DNA of 64,000 nt from Sapria himalayana (taxonomy: Eukaryota; Streptophyta; Magnoliopsida; Malpighiales; Rafflesiaceae): contig JAREIK010001332.1 in assembly GCA_029783825.1 (NCBI GenBank), positions 3,830,314 through 3,894,313 on the forward strand, given 5' to 3'. The first letter of the stretch is position 1, and every line of letters begins with the position of its first letter. The translations under genes and the position numbers were made by a program. The notes beneath the pieces were generated by a model, which made no database searches, was not told where the DNA came from, and worked only from the letters and a program-made list of their open reading frames with translations. Positions 46,934-59,911 of this stretch are shown in pieces.

Positions 46934-47959
46934 TTTCACCATAATGTGAAAGTTATGAGTTGGAAATGATAAATTATCACAAATATGTTATGTGGTAAAT
47001 GCAAGTGAGGGAGAGACTTGTATGATGATGAAAACACTATAAATAATTCATAATTTTATGAATTTATGAGTAAAATTTATGGAAAGATATATATTTAGTT
47101 ATCATGAGAATAACAATTATAAAACCGAAAAAACAAACAAAATTAGTGCCACATTATTAAAGTCAATGAGATAATTAGATGTTGAATAATAGAAGTAATT
47201 AGATATTGACATATTGGCTAAAAGGAGCAGATATAACAATAACCCTTGCATGGGATGATATGTCTTTTTAGTTTTGAAATGCTAATGAGATAACTATGAG
47301 GGGATCATTCTTGGTAGTGGGGTTCAACATAAGATGACTACCTTTTATGTCAAAAGGACACATAAGTATTTTTATAATAATCTACTATTAATCCAACAGT
47401 CAAATACAATATTCACCAAACATCAAGAAATATCATCAAGCACAAGTATGACACTAACCCTATAGTTTGAGAATATTCTCTAAGATCAAGTACATCTTTT
47501 CAAAACTTATATATGTTAGTTCATTATTAATTGATCAAATTATCAAAATAAACTATGTAAAATCATTATATAGACTTATACATATTTTTTTACTTGTATG
47601 ACCCATATATTTATGGAGCTATATTAGTGAAGAGTCCCTTATTCAACTAGGTATTGTGACCATGTCAATTAATTGTGTTATGGTACCCTCACAAAGTCAC
47701 AATGATTCTCAATTTCTTATCTCTGCTTTAAGCCTCGACTCTATTTCGTGTAATAATTTCACCAAAAATTATTATGATTTTACTAATATTTTTCAAATTA
47801 TTCCAAAATTAAAATTTAGTAAAATATCTATAATAAATACTAAAATAAGTATAAATACAATTAAATATTTTCACTAAATAACTCAAAAAAATCAATACAA
47901 AGAGTATTAAATATACGTTACCCTTATAAAAGTCATACATATGTCACCATACTAAGAAA

Positions 47960-50450
47960 TACACACGGGCAAGGTAATTGTATGTGGTAGCTATTGGAGG
48001 CAATTAATCATAAATAATGGCATAATCAATATAATGAATTACCTGAGTTAGTTGCATGCATCTTGGGATAAGCCAAGATATTTGAATAATTGTTTGGTGC
48101 TTCATAAACTAATATTTTGGGTCATTTGGCAAGTATCTTACTATGTATGCACATATTTTAGTATTTATTGGAGAGATTTTAGTAAATTCTTATTTTGAGA
48201 GAAGTTAATAAATATTAGTAAAATTATAGTAATTTTTGGTGAAGTTGATAGATTAGGTGGAACAAAGACTAGCAAGAAAGAAAAATAATAAATAGTCATG
48301 ACAATTCCCTTGGCACAACTTGGGTAAACTTTCTACACTTATTGTTGAGTAGTTGCATCATCTCTTCTTAGTCATAACTCTACAAAAAATAGTAATGATT
48401 TTATTTGTATACTAACACTCTATCACCAAGAATTTATTGTGTAAAATAATCATTAATATTATGACATTTTTCTTAAAGATGTGGCCATACTATCTCTAAA
48501 TAATTAATGATTATGATATTATTTTTTTTGTCATGGTAGCCAAGTTTCTCATAGGTACAAATAGTCAAGATAATTTCCAGAGCCATGACTTATTCAATGA
48601 AGAATCAAAACACCAATTGTTTTGAGTCTTGATATTAGTTTCTACCATAGCCTTTTGTTCTAGAGAGCATTCACTATGGTCATGGCATTTCCAATGCCAT
48701 GACTTTGTATTCCAAAGATAAAACATAAAATCCATTGCCTTATTCAGTGCTATAACTTTATATTTTAGAGAGTAATTATCATAGTCATAGTAATACCAAT
48801 GCTGTGATATTTTGCCCAGAATGCCAAGACTAAACTCAAAAAGCCCAAAAAGCCAAGGTTAATTACAATCTCATGATTTTATGTTATAAAGAGTAATTAT
48901 CTTAGTCATCATGCTCCCAACACCATGACTCTTTGGTAAGAAAGCCAAAACCAAAATCACAGACAATACCAACTATTTCCCCCATGACATCTATTTTTCC
49001 CATGACATAAGTACTCCAGTAAAAATCCAAAGAGTTGATAAAGTAATGACCTCAAAGTTATGCTATGACTTCTAACTTATAATATCACAAGGATCCCCAA
49101 AGTACAAAAGTATGATTTAGATAAAAACCATAAAAATGGAGGAGAAAATTAAGGAAATTATGAACCACATATACCAAAAAGCCTAAGCAAAGTGATTCCA
49201 ACCTCTATTTAGAGAACATCCAAGGAAAACATAGGTAATTCTTGATTGAATTAGAATTATATACTTATATTTTCACTTGGATATTTATTAATAACCATTG
49301 AATCCACTAGATATATCTTTCAACACATCTCATGCAAATTTCTCCTCAATTAATGATTATATGAGTTTATACTTTTGTTTATGTTGTTATTTTCACGTCG
49401 ATAGATATGGATGCAAATTAGAACCAAAACTTAGGCTTATTACAAATACATAGATTTATGCATGTGGACCATAACAAATGGTAATAGATAAGTCATGAGA
49501 CATACTTATGTAATATAGTAAGAAGGAAGTGAGAATACTTTTAGTATTAACGTGTGAGATAAACAAATATGTAAAGACCCAAAGTTGAGATAACTTAATC
49601 ATTATGTATATGATGCTTATGAAGCCAAAAGTAAGAACCTATTTAAAATTAATCTATTATGTACTATGTAAAAGAACTAACATTGGAGTAATGTAAAAAT
49701 TAAGTAGAATGTATAACCTATGATTTTTATCATAGTGTGAGTAATGTGTTGGCTATAATAGATAGTGACAAGTATGTCACAGGACACATACAAGTGGAAA
49801 GACTAGTCTGATGATGATAACCCTATAAGTTATTCCCACTTGTATGAATTTCATACATGAAATTCATAAAATATGTATAAAAATTATCATGAGTATGATA
49901 TTTACCAAGTAAAAAGTACAAATGCATTTAAGACTATATTATCTCACTTCTTTAACACAATTAGAGATTAGATAATAGAAGTGTATATTTGAAATAATCA
50001 TCAAAGGTTGATGAAAAAATATATGTACAAATAACTCTCATATGGAATAATATGTGTTTCAATTTTGAAATACCAAGGAGATAATCATGATAAGATCATC
50101 TTTGGTACCGATAGTCTAATGATGGTATCCATCGTATAACCAAACATAATACTAAACAAACACAATAGAAGCATCATCATGCACAAGGACATGAGCCAAC
50201 CATAGAGTCTAAAGTATCTTTCCAAAGATCAAGTATATTTCTTCAACTAGAGCTATTGTTAGTTCACTAATGGTTAATCAAACTGCCTACACAATCTTTA
50301 TAGGATTGATTTCTTGTCTTTTGTCCATTTTATTACTTCTATTTCCATATACTTATAGAGCTATACTGAATAAGTGATACTCGTCCAATGAAGTTTTGGG
50401 ATCTTATCAATTAATGATAGTTTTGGTATACTAACAAAGTTGCAATAATA
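47960..50450 (+). repeat. LTR-like unit D of the tandem array
   Basis: Landmarks: ATGACATTTTTCTTAAAGAT (48459), CATGGTAGCCAAGTTTCTCA (48533), CATGACTTTGTATTCC phrases (48680-48990), AGTCATGAGACATAC (49491), GTCCAATGAAGTTTTGGGAT (50384), ACAAAGTTGCAATAAT (50435). Unit spacing to C matches that between A and B once the hAT insertion is removed. Confidence 0.6.
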
Positions 50451-50459
50451 ATTCCCAAC

Positions 50460-53400
50460 AACATTATTGATACTATATTTCCACAAAATTCATTACTTTA
50501 TAATTCATCAATCATCATATACAATTTATAAATCAGCATTATATGAAGATCTAGTCTAGCATTGAAAAAAAATAGAAACAAAGCATTGAATATAACATTA
50601 GTTCACTAATAAAAATAATTGTAGATGGAAATGCTATTGAATTTCTGTGTCATGAGGTATTCTCAATGATAGAACATTTCTAGGATTCAGCTCTCAATGA
50701 ATAATCTTAGATGATACTAACTACTTCTAAATTACTTTGTCAGAGTATTATCAGTAGAGATGCATGCCTTCAATTCCTCATCGTACCCTATTCTATTTTG
50801 TCACCTATGTTCTAATTTTTTTTTATATTATGTTCTATCATTTTTTAGTCTCCTTTCACGATCTTTTTCTGAACTTCTTATATCTACCATTTAAAAGTAA
50901 AGTATGGAAAGAGTTTTTATTGTTGTCAGTCCATGTCATGACTAGAAAGGCAAAATCACAATTCCAATTCTATGTATTGGCTATGGTTATGTCATGATAA
51001 GATAAATAGTGTTATGACTAAGACAAGTTGCAATTAAGGATTAGTGTCATGATGCATGAAATACTATTACTTATGAGAAAATGTCATTGTAACTAAGAGA
51101 TAAGATGGGCTAACAAATTAATGTCATTGCCACAAAAATAATACTACAACTATAAAGTAGAATCATGATGTATGAGTATTGTCGTGACTAAGTAGAGTCA
51201 CAATATATGAGATATTATTGCGACTGATGAATAGGATCACAACTATATAAGTTAGTTGTAACAAATAAAAATGCTATCAACACATGTCCCCTACTATCAT
51301 GGCTTCATTGGAGCTTATTCAGTCCATGTCATGATTAGTAAAGTTGGTATCATAATGTATGAAAATCATGATTCAAAAATAAATTATCATAAAAAATTAT
51401 GATTAAAGTCTTTCAAAATATTGTCATGATTGATATTATAAAAAACAAGCTTTCTTTTGTCTAGAATGCAACCATGATCAGATAAGTCGTGACCACAATA
51501 TTTTTTTTGCTTCCCTTTATTGTTTAATTCTTTCTTTTCATTCAAAAACTCCAAAATCCCAAGTTATGGTGAAATATTCATAATTGGTATCTAAGCTCAA
51601 TCATAACCATTGAAATCATACCAATAATAGGCTAGAAATATAAATACATTTGAGACCTATCAACTCCCCCCACAAATAGAATTTTGCTTGTTCACAAGCA
51701 AAAAGAAGGCACATTCCCAAAAATATATAGTACAAATCATCCACTAACTATTATAAACTTGTCAATATATAAAATCAATTCAAAACTACAACTATTAACA
51801 AAACACAAAAAGAAATGTTGAGACTAAAATCTTATAAGAGATTGTAATTTTACTACTAAAATCATAGTGTCTCTTTCTATTTACCTTGATAAGATGTAGA
51901 TGCATCTTTTGCTTTTAAACTGATCTTTATACATAAAACTTGTTTCTTTTATTTCATTATACAAGTCTAAGTTGTCAATCCATATATTCTCTTTATAATT
52001 GCGGGAAGACTAGTATTTCATCTCCCTTCTAGATGGTATTTTTTCATTCTTGGTTGTTGGCCTTATACAATATAATAGAAGTCTAGACTTCCATGAGAAA
52101 ATCATTATGCAACAACCATTCTTTGAAGTTTCAATTCCATTATCATTTCTCTAAAGAGGCCATCTCATTTCTCCTACTTTTCCATCAAAAATATCTCTTA
52201 ATCCTTCAATTCCATTCTCTACATGTCATCTTTTTTTTTATTTCTTAAATTAATTTTTGTAATTTTTATTTGAGGAATTGTTCTACATAGTCTTCCATTC
52301 TTTAAAGCTTGTTATAGGTAAGTGTCCCTCAATTTGAGGTCATGCATGAATGTTTCATCTCTATCTTATTGTTGTTGTCTCATGAGTAATATTAGAGTTA
52401 TGATTTCTTCATACTCTTCAACTTTCTTGATATTTGATTTGGCTCTATTGGGGGTTTGATTTGTTTTATATTTTTGTGCATTTATTTTCTGTTAGTCTTC
52501 TCCATTGTTATGCTCTCGACAACCATTTCAAACTATGGTGATCCAAATACTCTCTCTCTTATGTTCTTGCCCCATCTATATCGATCTCTTCTTGCTTTGT
52601 TTTCTTCTCCTTTTTATCAGGTTTTTTCTTCAATCTAGTTAATATGAGGTGTGACATCCTTAGGCATGCTTCATCAGTTTTTTAAGGACTTCAACGCATT
52701 GCATTATACACAATTGAGTGATGAAAGGGAGGTGAATCATGTGATTCATGAATCCCCATCTTTTATAATCCAAAATGTATAGTAGTATTGTCCTATCTTG
52801 ATTGCATCTTGAGAGATTCATTGTGGGCGACATCATCGATCATAAAAAAATTATCTTTCTCTATTAATTCCTTTCAAGGTATATGCACATATGGATTTTT
52901 TTTCCAATCTACACCAACACCCAATTTCTCTTGACAGCTCATTAATAATATGTTGGAAGTTGAGATCCTTTTTTACTTTCTTGAATTATTTTTGATTTGC
53001 TGTATTTGGTATGTTCAATAACTAATTGACATTAATTTTATCCAATGCTACTCAAACTCATCTTACAAACCCTAATTTTTCCTTTGTCTTTTTAATGTTA
53101 ACATCCTCACGATAGTGATGTTTCCTAGTTTGAAGTGTGCATAAAATAATTTTCTTATTTTTTGTATAATTTTGAGGAATGACGAGATAAACTCGCCAAA
53201 TCCCTCTTTGCCAATTATATTTTTCTTGGAGAGTGTCTTCATCATCCAATTCTTCCATTTTTTTTGACACAAAAATCAGACCATTCATTGTGTCTTGCTA
53301 TTTACCTTAGAATATTTTTCACTTATTCTTTTTCATTTTCATAATTATGTTGCTCTCAAAAGTTATCTTTCTCCATAACTATGTGATTCAAGTTTGAGAA

Positions 53401-54390
53401 AGTGTTGTATTCACTTTTATTGACCTTTTTAGTAGAGTAATTAGGGTTTGTGGATGAACTATTTAGAGTCACGTAGTGTCACAATGTGTGGATAGTGTCA
53501 TGAACTATTTAGAGTCAAGTAGTGTCACAATGTGTGAATAGTGTCATGAAGGTGATGTAGAATTGAAAACATGAGCAGCCCAAAGTTTTTATTAGTCACA
53601 TTGTGAAAAAGAAAAAATGTAGTCACAACCTAAAAAAATCATGGTATTTGGAGAGAATCATCATGACTTGTGAAATGTTATTGCAATGCAAAATTAATAA
53701 AACAAGTGGTACTGAGTGACATTAAGTGTATAATGTAATCATGACTGAGAAAAAATGTAGTCAATGAGAAATAATGCCAGGATGGATAAAACATTTATGT
53801 GATTGAGAGATTAAGTGGTTTCGTTGAATGATCTCAGGATTGAAAAATTTTATCATCACAACCGTGAAGTAGCATAGGGAAGGAGAAGAAGTTGTGATGT
53901 CTAAAAAATAGTCATGACTAAAAACTATTATCAAAACTATGAAAAGTATATTATAGTCATGACTATAATGTACTTTCATGGACTCTCTTTCTCTAGTTTT
54001 TTTTTCTTTTTTTTTTTGCACAAATATAATAGTCAAAAGAATCACAAATTCACAATTTTGCCACATTGTAAAAAAAAAGCTCTAAACACAACACATGCTT
54101 CAACTAATACAAGTGATGTTGTGACTTCTAAATAATAATTATTGCAATTCATAAGGTCATATCATGACCTATAGAGCTTATCAAGTGTCGTGAATACTTT
54201 AGAATTGGTAGTTACAGATAAACAAACCATTTAAAGGAGAAATTATGAAAAAGATTGTTGATACTTGATTCACACTTTAATTCCACCTCGTTGTGTTTAT
54301 GTTATCTTCCAATAAGTATTATATTTAACATCTTTAGCTCAAACCAACTACTTTGAACATCCAATTTATTCATTTTATAATAAATCCTAT
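50460..54390. other. Retrotransposon-derived DNA without a readable gene
   Basis: Dense TCATGACT/GTCATGA phrases at 51000-51480 and 53460-54000 link this stretch to the LTR-like units. On the minus strand it is where the 3' part and 3' LTR of the gypsy relic (integrase end at 54.4-54.6 kb) would be expected. A 46-bp unit is tandemly duplicated at 53456-53547. None of the short open frames has a recognisable domain. Confidence 0.45.
53456..53547. repeat. 46-bp tandem duplication
   Basis: GAACTATTTAGAGTCA(C/A)GTAGT... starts at 53456 and again at 53502, near-identical, with the beginning of the phrase partly continued afterwards. Confidence 0.85.
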
Positions 54391-54395
54391 TTCTT

Positions 54396-54600
54396 TTATC
54401 TATGATATTCTTTCTCCATATTATGTTCTCCTAGATATATTTTCAGCCTTTGTCCGTTAATCTCAAACTCACTTCCATCATTGGCTTTCAAAGATATAGC
54501 CCCATAGAGATTTATTATAATTATAGTGACTAGTTTAAACCACCTTGATCTCGGTTTGCATAGAAATCTCTGCTCTTTTGGCACACCTTTATACTCCATT
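54396..54600 (-). pseudogene. Ty3/gypsy integrase C-terminal end
   Basis: A 67-codon open stretch reads PRSRWFKLVTIIIINLYGAI, then SLKANDGSEFEINGQRLKIY. This corresponds to the SRW-x-GPF...V-x-GA-x-E...G-x-x-F-x-VNGQRLK-x-Y ending of Athila/Tat-type gypsy integrases. The strand agrees with the gag relic at 59.9-61.4 kb. Nothing of reverse transcriptase or protease was recognised between the two, so most of pol is lost or has been replaced by other inserts. Confidence 0.78.
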
Positions 54601-55690
54601 TAATCAGTATCAATCATGGAATTCAATCTTCTTTGATACTTTATTATTGGATTTGTATCTTACCCCACATGAATTTTATGTATACAAATGGAAGGACTGA
54701 TTTCCTTGACATTCCCAATAGACCATGCGATAATATCCATGTATTGCTGAAGCTTTAATAATAATGTTTGCTAAATCTCTTCTATCAAAATTAGTGAGAT
54801 GTTAATTGGCTTCAACCCATCATCTCCTAGAAATACATAACGAAGATTCTTTGGTAGTTATTTTGATGTTAACCCATCTTGAGTCTTCTATATACTAGGT
54901 GTCTTGACAACTTGAACTGATATTGTGACAAGTGATGTCGCAACTCCATTAACTTTTATCTTGGCCTCTTCAATTGTAGCTTTAACATCATACATCATGA
55001 CATCTTCAATTATAGCTTTAACATCCTATGTTATAACCTTTTTTTCATTCGTTGTGACTTAATTAATTATTATCATAACTTTTTATATGTATCAACCTCT
55101 TAAAAAAAGTGTTGCAATGTCATTCACTATTTTCTTTTCAATTTCTTATCTCACAACCTCTTCATCATGGGTTGCATCTTCAACTAGTCTGGTAGATATA
55201 TTATTTTTCAAGAACTCATCAAATAGTATTATGACTCTTTTCATTACTATCATGATCTCTACTTTTGTCATGACTTCATTTTATGTGATGTTATTGATTT
55301 GTGTTGTGATTTCTTCAATTCTTCTGATTTTTTCCTCCATTGTTATGGCTTTTTCTATAGCCACAAATTTATCATTTAGTATCATGAATTCATTATGAGC
55401 GGCAAATTCATTCATGAGTATCATGACTTTATTTTTCATCATGACTCTATTCTCTTCATGTAATTTTTCTTCTAAGATAGAAAACTCATCAAATAGTATT
55501 GTGACTCCTAATGTCACGTCTTTGTCTTTTGGTATCATGATTTCTTAGTGTCAGCTACACTAGCTCATAATATTTTTTATGGCTATAATATAAATTTTAT
55601 ATTGTAGTAATCAAATACCTTACTAGGGCTAAAAGGCATGAAAATTATCTAGTTCCACAACTTTCTCATTACAAAGTCATAAAGACATGT
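54601..55690. other. GTCATGA-rich retrotransposon DNA
   Basis: ATCATGACT/TTGTGACT phrases repeat roughly every few tens of bases on the plus strand (54900-55560), like the LTR-like units. Open frames on both strands (55087-55398, 55281-55538) reflect this repetition and have no family match that I know. Confidence 0.45.
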
Positions 55691-55721
55691 AAAAGTTGTG
55701 GTACTTTTCTATTTTTTTGTC

Positions 55722-56024
55722 TATCTATTTGTCTAAATATCTATCCAATATTTTGTCTATATATCTATCTATTTGTCTATCTATCTGTCTATCTGTCTAT
55801 CTATCTATCTATCTATTTATTTTTATATATTTCTATCTATTGTCTATCTATCTTTTTATATATTTATCCATCTATCTATTTATCTATCTTTTTGTCTAAC
55901 TATTTGTCTATCTACTTGTCTATCAATTTATCTATCTATCATTATATATATCTATCTATCAATCTATTTGTTGATCTATCTATCTATCTACCTGTCTATC
56001 TGTCTATCTATCTGTCAATATATG

Positions 56025-56061
<37 letters not shown>

Positions 56062-56425
56062 ATCTGTTTGTCTATCTATATGTCTATCTATCTATCTATC
56101 TATCTAACTGTCTATCTATCTGTCTATCTATCTGTCTATCTATTTGTCTATCTAACTATCTATCTATATATCTTTCTATCTATCTATGTATCTAACTATC
56201 TATCTATTTGCCTATCTATCTATCTATCATTCTATCCATCAATCAATCCATCTATCTACCTACCTACCTATCTATCTATCTATATATTTGTATATCAATC
56301 TATTTATCTATCCATCTCTCTATCTGTCTATCAATCTATTTATTTATCTGTTTGTCAATCAATTAATCAATCAATCTATCTATCTAGCTGTATATATATC
56401 TATATATCTATCTGTATATCTATCT
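55722..56425. repeat. ~700-bp (CTAT)n satellite with variants
   Basis: A tetranucleotide array, CTAT with CTGT, TTGT, CAAT and other variants, about 700 bases long. The long YLSIYLSI-type open frames in three registers are its translation and not proteins. Confidence 0.97.
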
Positions 56426-56439
56426 ATTAAAAACTAATA

Positions 56440-57765
56440 ATTTCAACATTACTATGATAGATTTGAGATGACTAACTTATATTCTAGAATTTTTGCATCT
56501 TTTAAAATAAGTTGTACTTTTACTTATTTATGGTATTTCTAAAATCTTGGTGCATATGCTCATGTTTAACCAATCCAAATATGTCATTGATGTTTTATTT
56601 AAAAGAAATCACAAGGTTAATAATGTATATATTTATATATAAGATATATGTATATATTATTGTTTAATTAGATGAAATCGCAAGGTTGCATATTATAAAA
56701 AAATGGGTGAATATCATTCTCATATTTAATGCTTTTAACACTTCTAGAAATATAGTAATTGATATTTTTTAGATGGATTTTATTTTGTTTTAGATGCAAT
56801 TGACATGAAAATGTATTGTGATCTTAAATAGTTTTCAATAATTTAACTATTTATAATAATTTTTTGTAGGTTTCGACATACCAGTATTCAATACCCAGTA
56901 GAGAAGTATATATCCCTCATCATTCTGGCATTTAATGAATAACATAGGCTTCATGCATCTCTTGTTGAAACCATGAAGTATAATTTCTTTATCAAGTTTG
57001 CTTTATTATTTATTGGATCTTAATTTTTTCTAAGCTTAATCAAAATAATTTGAAGTTTGCAGGCTCTTGAGAACATTTCATAATTGATAGAATTTTGGGT
57101 TGTAACAGGTATTTAGGTGACATTCAAAATAGTGTCATATTTATTAAAATTTTCATTTGTATTACTTTGTCTTTTATTTTTTTATTTCATATTTTGTATG
57201 AGAGTATTAAAATTTTCAGTTGTTGCAATCATATTTTTTATGAGAGGATTATTGAGTGTTAATTAAATAAGAACATTTCAAAATATTGTATTATTGTCTT
57301 ATATTGAATATGGTATTAAAGTGATATCCTAGGAAAAAATAAATATTATGGTGTGTGGGTAAGAGCTACATAATTCTAGAGAGAGAGATGAGTGCACTTT
57401 GTCAACACAATGCATGTACATACATTTGGAAAAGTGATCACATGGCAGAGCATGACTGTGTGTGTGGAGAAGCATGCCATTGCACATAAGGAAGTGAGAT
57501 GGTGTGCCATTGGTGAGCAATTTAGACTCCACCTATGCTGGAATTGTTTACCCAAATTAGCAGTTCGAGCTATTATTTTGGAATCTATTTCAATTTGAAT
57601 TTATACCTAAATTAAGATTTGGGGGAAACCTCTTACCCATGGTTTACTATTCTTTTTGAAAAACTCTAATTTATCCAAATCATGGATTTGGGAAATCTTA
57701 ACTTTTGGTTGATTTTTTAGTTTGTTTGGTGAGCTGTAATTTGTAATATGGTGGTGGCAGACACA
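56440..57765. other. AT-rich DNA, no gene recognised
   Basis: Stops in all frames; a GAGAGAGA/TGTGTGTG patch near 57380-57460 gives two short open frames without recognisable motifs. Confidence 0.5.
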
Positions 57766-59450
57766 CGTGATTATTTTAGTGCATGCATTGTAAGAAGAAT
57801 GGTCATATCAAAGATAATTGAGTATTATTTTCAAGAGTCCGAAAGTTTTATAAAGTATTAAAAGAGATATACAAACTACCATAGCCTCCTAAGGGTCTGC
57901 ATAGAGTTCACTTGCTGTGATATTTGTTCTTACTAGAAAGGAATATATATAATTCTTCTCAAAAGTAGTAATAGTTCTTTCTTTTTTTTCAGGTATTAAT
58001 GATTGTATAATTTTTTTTCCTAAAAAATTATTATAACAAATGATAAATATTTAAAAGTCATTGGATATAATAATATTCAGCTTGAGTCTTTGTTATCCTT
58101 TTGTGTATTATTTATTTTTGATTATTTTATTAATTTATTCTTTGTAATTTGTTCGAGAAGACAATTCAACATTGATTTTATTTTTATTTCTTTCGATATT
58201 TATTTATAAAATTGAGATATTTTTCAAAATATTTTATTTGAGATTGAATAGGATGAATTGTATATTTTTTTTCGATGATAAGATCATTTCTTAATTGTTT
58301 GAGTGAGTTGGATCATTTACTTGTACATTCTCAGCTTAAATATCTATAATTGTCCAAGTTGAGAATATTTTTTTTAGTGCTGAAGATATTTTGATCATAA
58401 AGTATAAATCACGTCTTTGTTGAGGATATTTAATTATTGGATATGTTTAAAATATTATTATACATGATTTTTTAGTGCATGCATTGTAGGAAGAATGGTT
58501 ATATCAGAGATAATCATTGAGTATTATTTTCAAAAGAGTCTGAAAGCTTAATAAAGTATTAAGATAGATATACAAACTACCATAGCCTCCTAGGAGTTTG
58601 CATAGAGTTCATTCATTGTGATATTTGTTCTAACTAGAGAGAAATATATATATTTCCTCTCAAAAGTAGTAATAATTCTTTCTTTTTTTAAGCATTACTG
58701 ATTGTATTATTTTTTTTCTTGAAAATATTATTATAACAAATGATAAATGTTTAAAAGTTATTTTATATCATAATATTCAGCTTGAGTCTTTGTTATCTTT
58801 TTGTATATTACTTATTTTTGATTATTTTATTAATTTATTTTTTGTGAGTTGTTTGAGAATACAATTCAACTTTGATTTTATATTGATTTCTTTTGATATT
58901 TATTTGTAAGATTGAGATATTTTGAAATATTTTTTATTTGGGACTAAATAGGATGAATTGTATATTTTTTCTTCGATGGTAAGATTGTCTCTTAAATGTT
59001 TGAGTGAGTTGGATCATTTACTTGTACATTCTTAGCTTGAATATCTATAATTGACCAAGTTGAAAATATTTTTTTTAGTGTCGAGGATATTGTGATCATA
59101 GAGTATAAAGCACGTCTTTAATAATAGTTTAATAGAGTTTCTTATCATACATTTCAGTTTAGTTTGAGTATGGATTCATTGGATTTGATATACATAGACA
59201 TATGAGGACTTAGTAGTGATGAGATAGAGAATACTTTAGGTATTTAATTATTTTTGTTGATGACTATTCAAAATATATATGAATATATTTTTTTTGTGAT
59301 AAATTACTTATTTTTTTTTTATTTTTGAGATAATTTATAAAATGATAAAAAATTAATTTGATTAAAATATTAAAAATTAATATTTTTTATTAATTATATG
59401 ATTATACAAATACTGACATACTATTTATCATATTAATTCTGAAGTTTAAT
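57766..59450 (+). pseudogene. Ty1/copia gag-integrase relic with internal duplication
   Basis: CMHCKKNGHIKDN at 57781-57819 is a CCHC zinc knuckle of copia gag whose last Cys codon is now TGA. The second copy at about 58481 reads CMHCRKNGYIRDN. Further on, about 59170-59290 reads LDLIYIDI-stop-GLSSDEIEN...LLMTIQNIYEYIFF, the counterpart of the copia integrase start (L-x-LIH-x-D-x-x-GP ... F-x-DD-x-SR). Two units of about 700 bp, 57766-58466 and 58467-59120, are direct duplicates; the second has a few small gaps. Many stops and frame changes. Confidence 0.7.
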
Positions 59451-59580
59451 ATATTTAGGTGATAATAATGTTGGGATTACTTATGACTTGCTAAGTCTTT
59501 GTGTTGTATGCATATATGGAAAGTTATGTCTTGGTTTAAATTACAAGTGACTTTGTCCAAGGTTATATTGAAGATTTTGA

Positions 59581-59761
59581 GTAAATGAACTGCCAAGTAA
59601 TACTAAAGCAAATCCAAAGAATTGTTAATCTATATGACTTAAAAGATGTAAAGTGCTACAAGGATAATGTATTGAATAAGAGCATTATAGAACTTTTAGA
59701 GCTGATAGTGATGTGAATTACTCAAAAGATAAATGATATAATGTCATGACATCTAATAAAG
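59581..59761 (+). repeat. Inverted copy of the gypsy gag-pol linker, left arm
   Basis: Reads GTAAATGAACTGCCAAGTAA onward and ends ATGTCATGACATCTAATAAA. It is the inverted partner of 59912-60151, missing about 58 bases of it. Translation gives the VNELPSNTKANPK-type segment that links gag to the aspartic protease in Athila-type gypsy elements. Confidence 0.82.
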
Positions 59762-59911
59762 AAAAATTATGAAAATGAAAAATTCATATGAAACTTACAC
59801 TTAGTTTTGTTCTAATTTATTTTTTTTATCTCCATAGTCACATATAGTATCAAATCACTCAATTTTTTTTTGTTTCCTTTTATTACATCTTAGTATCAAA
59901 TTCAATTACGG

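Larger units (their letters stand above)
44600..47690 (+). repeat. LTR-like unit C, with a hAT insertion
   Basis: Landmarks: GGTCATGATATTTTTCTAGA (45065), CATGACTTTG-type phrases (45180-45560), GTCATGAGACACACTCACAT (46049), ATTCAACTAGGTATTGTGA (47640), ACAAAGTCACAATGATT (47690). It contains the 641-bp hAT-derived element at 46285-46925, which no other unit has. Confidence 0.65.

Noticed and set aside
39000..49500. CACTA (En/Spm) element suggested by clustered GTCATGAC subterminal-like repeats
   Set aside because: No CACTA termini or transposase were seen; the units end next to primer-binding-site-like sequence and gag-like sequence, which fits LTRs better.
53058..53288. Overlapping 76- and 66-codon minus-strand frames
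   Set aside because: They lie near the gypsy relic and might be retrotransposon-derived, but no motif supports a protein; they were not annotated as genes.
55087..55538. 103-codon plus and 85-codon minus open frames
   Set aside because: Arise from repeated ATCATGACT-type phrases; the minus frame looks helical and charged only because of that repetition.
55722..56425. CRISPR-like array
   Set aside because: Simple tetranucleotide satellite without distinct repeats and spacers; the window is eukaryotic.
55696..56437. Open frames rich in YLSIYLSI, up to 140 codons
   Set aside because: Translation of the (CTAT)n array in different registers; no start context or protein family.
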